DNA of 64,000 nucleotides, taken from NCBI GenBank assembly GCA_017553625.1, contig JAFZKP010000017.1:1-64000 (forward strand). The letters are read 5' to 3'. Every line of letters starts with the position of its first letter. Positions within the stretch are counted from its first letter, which is position 1. Under the pieces are notes generated by a model that did not search any database, was not told the DNA's origin, and saw nothing but the letters and a program-made list of their open reading frames with translations. Below are positions 60,730 to 64,000 of this stretch, in pieces. The DNA is from Bacteroidales bacterium. GTDB lineage: Bacteria; Bacteroidota; Bacteroidia; Bacteroidales; F082. The position numbers and the translations under genes are program-made.

Positions 60730-61983
60730 TTAAAAAATTTTCGAAGCAGTGAAAATACGGCATTTCAAGCACTTACGTTTTTTGCAATAATTGTTGTAAA
60801 GATGCAGCAACGCCTGTGTTTGCTGGGCATTCTCAACATTAACCCCCATTTTCCCGAATTGTCTTATAACAAGATTATCCTCAGGTTCCATAATATCAAG
60901 CAGTCCAAGGCTTCTGTTTTTCAGTTCCTGATTGTCGCGATAAATGCCATAGCTGAACAGCGCAGGAACTACCGCATTGATAATCAGTGAATCAACAGCA
61001 GTGGTGCCGAGCGATTTATTACTCTCTTTTGACGGCTTGTCGAACAGATAATGCGTCCTCCAATACTCATTGACCTCCACATTAAAAAACTGTCTAAAAG
61101 ACGACAAGTCTTTGAGTTCCAACAACTTTGAAAAAACGGGTTCACGACATCTTACCAACGATGCCGTCTGCGCCAGTCGTATTGTAGGGAAATTTGGCGG
61201 TCGAAGCCTCAAAAACTTCCAATACGCCATTGGCATCGTCACAAGATTAAACTTCGACTTCAATATCTTGTATTCTCTCTGGAGAAGAACAGGGTAGCCG
61301 TCAACAAAATCCTGCTCCAGGAACCCCGCGCAGCCGAAAAACATCGCCTCGATCTGCACAGCATTGTCGACATGCTTCCGCAAAATCCGAAGCGGCAGTA
61401 TCTTCGACAAACGCTCAAAGGCCTCATTGTTGACCTTCAATCCTGAATAGCGCATAAGTCGTTGATACATGGTCTCTTCCCAGTCATAATTGTTCACCGC
61501 AAGTTTCGCAAAGACATCTTTCACTTCCGCCTCGAGACGTTCAACCACAATACGCTCAAGCCACGAAAGCCACGTGAATTGCTGTATCTCAGCAATCAAC
61601 TTCTCACACGGCACCCATAACCTTGACTTCAAGAAACCCTCATACTTCTCGTAAATGCCCCAGTCAAATTTCCCGGATACCTCAACCGTAGGCAAAGAAA
61701 GACGTTTATCATCATTGTGATACACGACATGCAGAATCACATTTTTGTACGCCTCATCATCCTGATGTCCATGACGGAACCAGTCAGACGCGTTAACATG
61801 AATCTCCACATGCCCCACCCACAATGTGTGACCAATACGGATGCGCGCATCAAGAAAATCTGGACCGGAATCGTAATTACGATTACCAACAGCTATCACA
61901 CAAACAGGATCTCCATCGCTTGTCACAAGATTCTTCGACAGCAACCTGTTCTCCCAGAGATAATATAAAAACTCTTCTTTCAT
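60730..61983 (-). CDS. DUF2851 family protein
   Basis: 417 residues from ATG 61983 (MKEEFLYYLWENRLL). Contains the family block NYDSGPDFLDARIRIGHTLWVGHVEIHVNASDW (in two parts) near residue 45-80. Its fold includes a PD-(D/E)XK-like core by some predictions, but function is unknown. Complete length for the family. The C-terminus has a Cys/Lys-rich end (CKKRKCLKCR). Confidence 0.85.
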   Translation of the reverse strand: MKEEFLYYLWENRLLSKNLVTSDGDPVCVIAVGNRNYDSGPDFLDARIRIGHTLWVGHVEIHVNASDWFRHGHQDDEAYKNVILHVVYHNDDKRLSLPTVEVSGKFDWGIYEKYEGFLKSRLWVPCEKLIAEIQQFTWLSWLERIVVERLEAEVKDVFAKLAVNNYDWEETMYQRLMRYSGLKVNNEAFERLSKILPLRILRKHVDNAVQIEAMFFGCAGFLEQDFVDGYPVLLQREYKILKSKFNLVTMPMAYWKFLRLRPPNFPTIRLAQTASLVRCREPVFSKLLELKDLSSFRQFFNVEVNEYWRTHYLFDKPSKESNKSLGTTAVDSLIINAVVPALFSYGIYRDNQELKNRSLGLLDIMEPEDNLVIRQFGKMGVNVENAQQTQALLHLYNNYCKKRKCLKCRIFTASKIF

Positions 61984-62127
61984 AAAACAATGATTTTGGT
62001 TCTGCAAAAATATAGCTATAATAAAAAGGTGTCAAGAAAACACATGAGAATTTTCTTGATTTTGACACTTTTTAACACAAATTTCAGGATTCTGAAATAA
62101 ATGTTAAGAAATTTTAAGATAATGTCG

Positions 62128-63678
62128 CTATTTCAGCCCTTTGCACATGTAAACAAAGACATATTTTGCCGGTTTTCCGCAGCGTTCAACAGTTATTGTG
62201 TCGCAAGGAACGACCTCGTCGAAGAGATGTTCGAGATATTTTTCGGGAGCATAATAATCAGAGCTCTCATTTAAAAACCAGTAATCCGAGCCTTTTTTGA
62301 GTCCTCCCCTATATTCGTTTATCCACGTATACTTATGGATTTTATCAGTGCCACGCAATCCGTACATGTTGATTCCCAACGGATTAGCAACATAATAATC
62401 GAAATTCGCCATCGGGAACCACTGCAATCCGACCATTCCGTCGCTTTCCTTCATCACGCCTTCGTCAATCTTTTTCTGACGGATTTCCTGAAAATCGTCT
62501 TTGATGGAACGCCAACCGTAGATTGTAGTTGTGAAATCGCCTTCGCCATAATAACGTGTAGAATTTGCACGTTCACCAAAACGAAGCGGCACGACACCTG
62601 TTTTTATCTCCAGAACCCCGAAAATCAAGACCAAAATGAGCAAAGATAACGTTGCGATTATCGGCTTAGGAAGTTTAATTATTTCATCTGCAACTGATTG
62701 TTTATCAGCAAGATATGATGCCGGAAACAACAGAAGCAACGAGAACGCTGGTGCCGACCAATGAGGCAGAATCGGACGCGTCAGAGAGAAGAACCAAAAC
62801 ACTGCGATGAACGGCAACGCGAAACAAAGCAGAACACGTCCGCTCGTTTTGCCAATATACTTCTTCCTTTTGAAAAATACCACTAACGCAATGATTATCA
62901 ACACATAATTGACAGGATTATTATATCCAAGCTCGCCAAAAATCTCAGCGATGAAGTCAAGAGGCTGCAATTTTCCGAAAAGGCTCACCCTGTCGCCATG
63001 GAATGTAAAACTGATGAAATCGTTCTGAATATTCCAAATCAAGACTGGAAGCATACAGACGGCAGAAATCAAAGCTGAAAGATACAAGTATTTGTTTTTC
63101 AATTGTTTGCGGTCAAAAAGCAGCACATACAAACCGACACCCGACCAGATGAAAACGGCAGAATATTTTGACAGAAGTGCCAAACCTGCGAAGAGACCTG
63201 CAAGCACATAATGCTTAGCAGATTCCTCGGCTTCGCCTTGGAATGACAAGAGAAAACAATAAATTGAAAGCAATGTGAACATCATCAGCGGCGTGTCCGG
63301 CATGATGAAAATGCCAGTAATTATGAAGCAATACAGCGATGCGGTGTAAAGCAACGCGGCGTAAAAGCCTGTCAGTTTGTTTTTCACCAAACAGCCGATC
63401 CTATATATAATATAGGTGTCGATTGTCATAAACACTACTGACGACAATCGCAGAGCAAACTCGCTGTCAAACAACAGGTTAAGACTAAAAAGCTGCATCA
63501 TCCAGCCAACCATGTTGGGATGGTCAAACTGGCTCCAGTCGGGATACATCGCGAAGGTCCAATAATACACCTCATCATTGCCGAACTCGATGAAAGCGGC
63601 AAGGAATCCTCGCACTAAAGCACTGATTATCAACAGCCAGACAATGTATTTTTCTATTTTATTTTCCTGAATCCTCAT
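62128..63678 (-). CDS. GT39/ArnT-like membrane glycosyltransferase
   Basis: 516 residues with about eleven membrane helices. FIEFGNDEVYYWTFAMYPDW in the first periplasmic loop holds the conserved acidic pair of GT-C enzymes, and DHPNMVGWMMQLF follows. It would move a sugar from a polyprenyl-phosphate carrier onto lipid A, a protein or a glycan. Start overlaps the preceding gene's end by 20 bases. Confidence 0.85.
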   Translation of the reverse strand: MRIQENKIEKYIVWLLIISALVRGFLAAFIEFGNDEVYYWTFAMYPDWSQFDHPNMVGWMMQLFSLNLLFDSEFALRLSSVVFMTIDTYIIYRIGCLVKNKLTGFYAALLYTASLYCFIITGIFIMPDTPLMMFTLLSIYCFLLSFQGEAEESAKHYVLAGLFAGLALLSKYSAVFIWSGVGLYVLLFDRKQLKNKYLYLSALISAVCMLPVLIWNIQNDFISFTFHGDRVSLFGKLQPLDFIAEIFGELGYNNPVNYVLIIIALVVFFKRKKYIGKTSGRVLLCFALPFIAVFWFFSLTRPILPHWSAPAFSLLLLFPASYLADKQSVADEIIKLPKPIIATLSLLILVLIFGVLEIKTGVVPLRFGERANSTRYYGEGDFTTTIYGWRSIKDDFQEIRQKKIDEGVMKESDGMVGLQWFPMANFDYYVANPLGINMYGLRGTDKIHKYTWINEYRGGLKKGSDYWFLNESSDYYAPEKYLEHLFDEVVPCDTITVERCGKPAKYVFVYMCKGLK

Positions 63679-64000
63679 TTTTTCTTGTAATAAACATTCT
63701 TACCAAAAACACAGCAACAATGATATAAACCGCCCACATCAGATAGGTGCGGCCTTTCATCACGGAAGCCTTGTTCAAATCAAAGAAATATTGATACTGA
63801 TGACGCACTATCGGATTTAGATACAATGTGTTACCATCATTAAACTCCACCTCAACCCTGATATATGTATCTTCTTTTTGAATCGGGTAAAACCCTTTCG
63901 TTACATTTTTCGCCACACTCTTGACCTCAGCATTCTGCCCTATGAAACGCATCTCCTTTGCCCCTTCAGAAACAGTCACAAAAAGATTCTCATTTTTAAC
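63659..64000 (-). CDS. Single-pass membrane protein, 5' end outside the window
   Basis: The frame is open to the right edge, so the N-terminus is missing; the last 113 codons are here. A soluble part (RFIGQNAEVKSVAKNVTKGFYPI ... RHQYQYFFDLNKASVMKG) precedes one membrane helix (YLMWAVYIIVAVFLVRMFI) and a charged end. Not recognised. Overlaps the glycosyltransferase gene and is likely its partner. Confidence 0.6.
   Translation of the reverse strand, partial: VKNENLFVTVSEGAKEMRFIGQNAEVKSVAKNVTKGFYPIQKEDTYIRVEVEFNDGNTLYLNPIVRHQYQYFFDLNKASVMKGRTYLMWAVYIIVAVFLVRMFITRKNEDSGK

Overview
The window is a chromosomal segment from a member of the Bacteroidota, most likely order Bacteroidales. Evidence: promoters of the form TTTG-N19-21-TAnnTTTG; two proteins with type IX secretion (T9SS) sorting tails; several FISUMP-type lipoproteins; CCDC81-HU, DUF2851 and ORF6N families typical of this phylum; and Bacteroidota-style gene order (tgt-lptG, ZapA-6S RNA-rny, the dcw cluster). 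Species cannot be named from sequence alone.

Layout. 1-3.7 kb: end of an epimerase-type dehydrogenase, a single-ORF Y1 (RAYT-like) transposase beside REP/BIME-like palindromes, and two lipoproteins behind a long structured leader RNA; a second BIME copy follows. 3.7-9.3 kb: CaCA antiporter, DUF389 protein, DUF2147 protein, purN and a large secreted protein. 9.3-23.9 kb (minus strand): a nearly complete division and cell wall (dcw) operon, mraZ-rsmH-ftsL-ftsI-murE-mraY-[murD remnant]-ftsW-murG-murC-ftsQ-ftsA-ftsZ, in which murD is reduced to its C-terminal domain. 24-26.6 kb: engB, def, ruvX, tRNA-His, dapD. 26.7-32.4 kb: a duplicated surface cassette (small protein with a sorting-like tail plus FISUMP lipoprotein, twice) and a third lipoprotein. 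32.5-35.5 kb: a broken ORF6N gene and a VWA/beta-barrel protein behind a second copy of the structured leader. 35.5-40 kb: ABC permease, tRNA-Leu, a trigger factor without PPIase domain, clpP, clpX. 40-51 kb: sugar-phosphate transferase, lipoprotein, Gfo/Idh oxidoreductase, pcm, trmB, CCDC81-HU/SPOR protein, kdsB, deoxynucleoside kinase, lptG, tgt, a glycosyltransferase. 51-58 kb: C10 protease with T9SS tail, hutU, T9SS cargo protein, PEGA/FISUMP protein. 58-64 kb: rny, 6S RNA, zapA, a coiled-coil protein, DUF2851 protein, a GT39-type glycosyltransferase and a truncated membrane protein.

The most noteworthy items are: (1) two homologous ~245-nt leader RNAs, 34 kb apart and on opposite strands, whose helices differ in sequence but keep their pairing, each upstream of a surface-protein gene and each ending in an identical 19-nt block with a T7 tract; (2) the murD remnant inside an otherwise intact operon; (3) the transposase/BIME pair; (4) the duplicated surface cassette with exosortase-like tails; (5) a PPIase-less trigger factor; (6) small palindromes placed at gene 3' ends that supply the stop codon. 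All family assignments come from reading motifs by eye; no database search was run.
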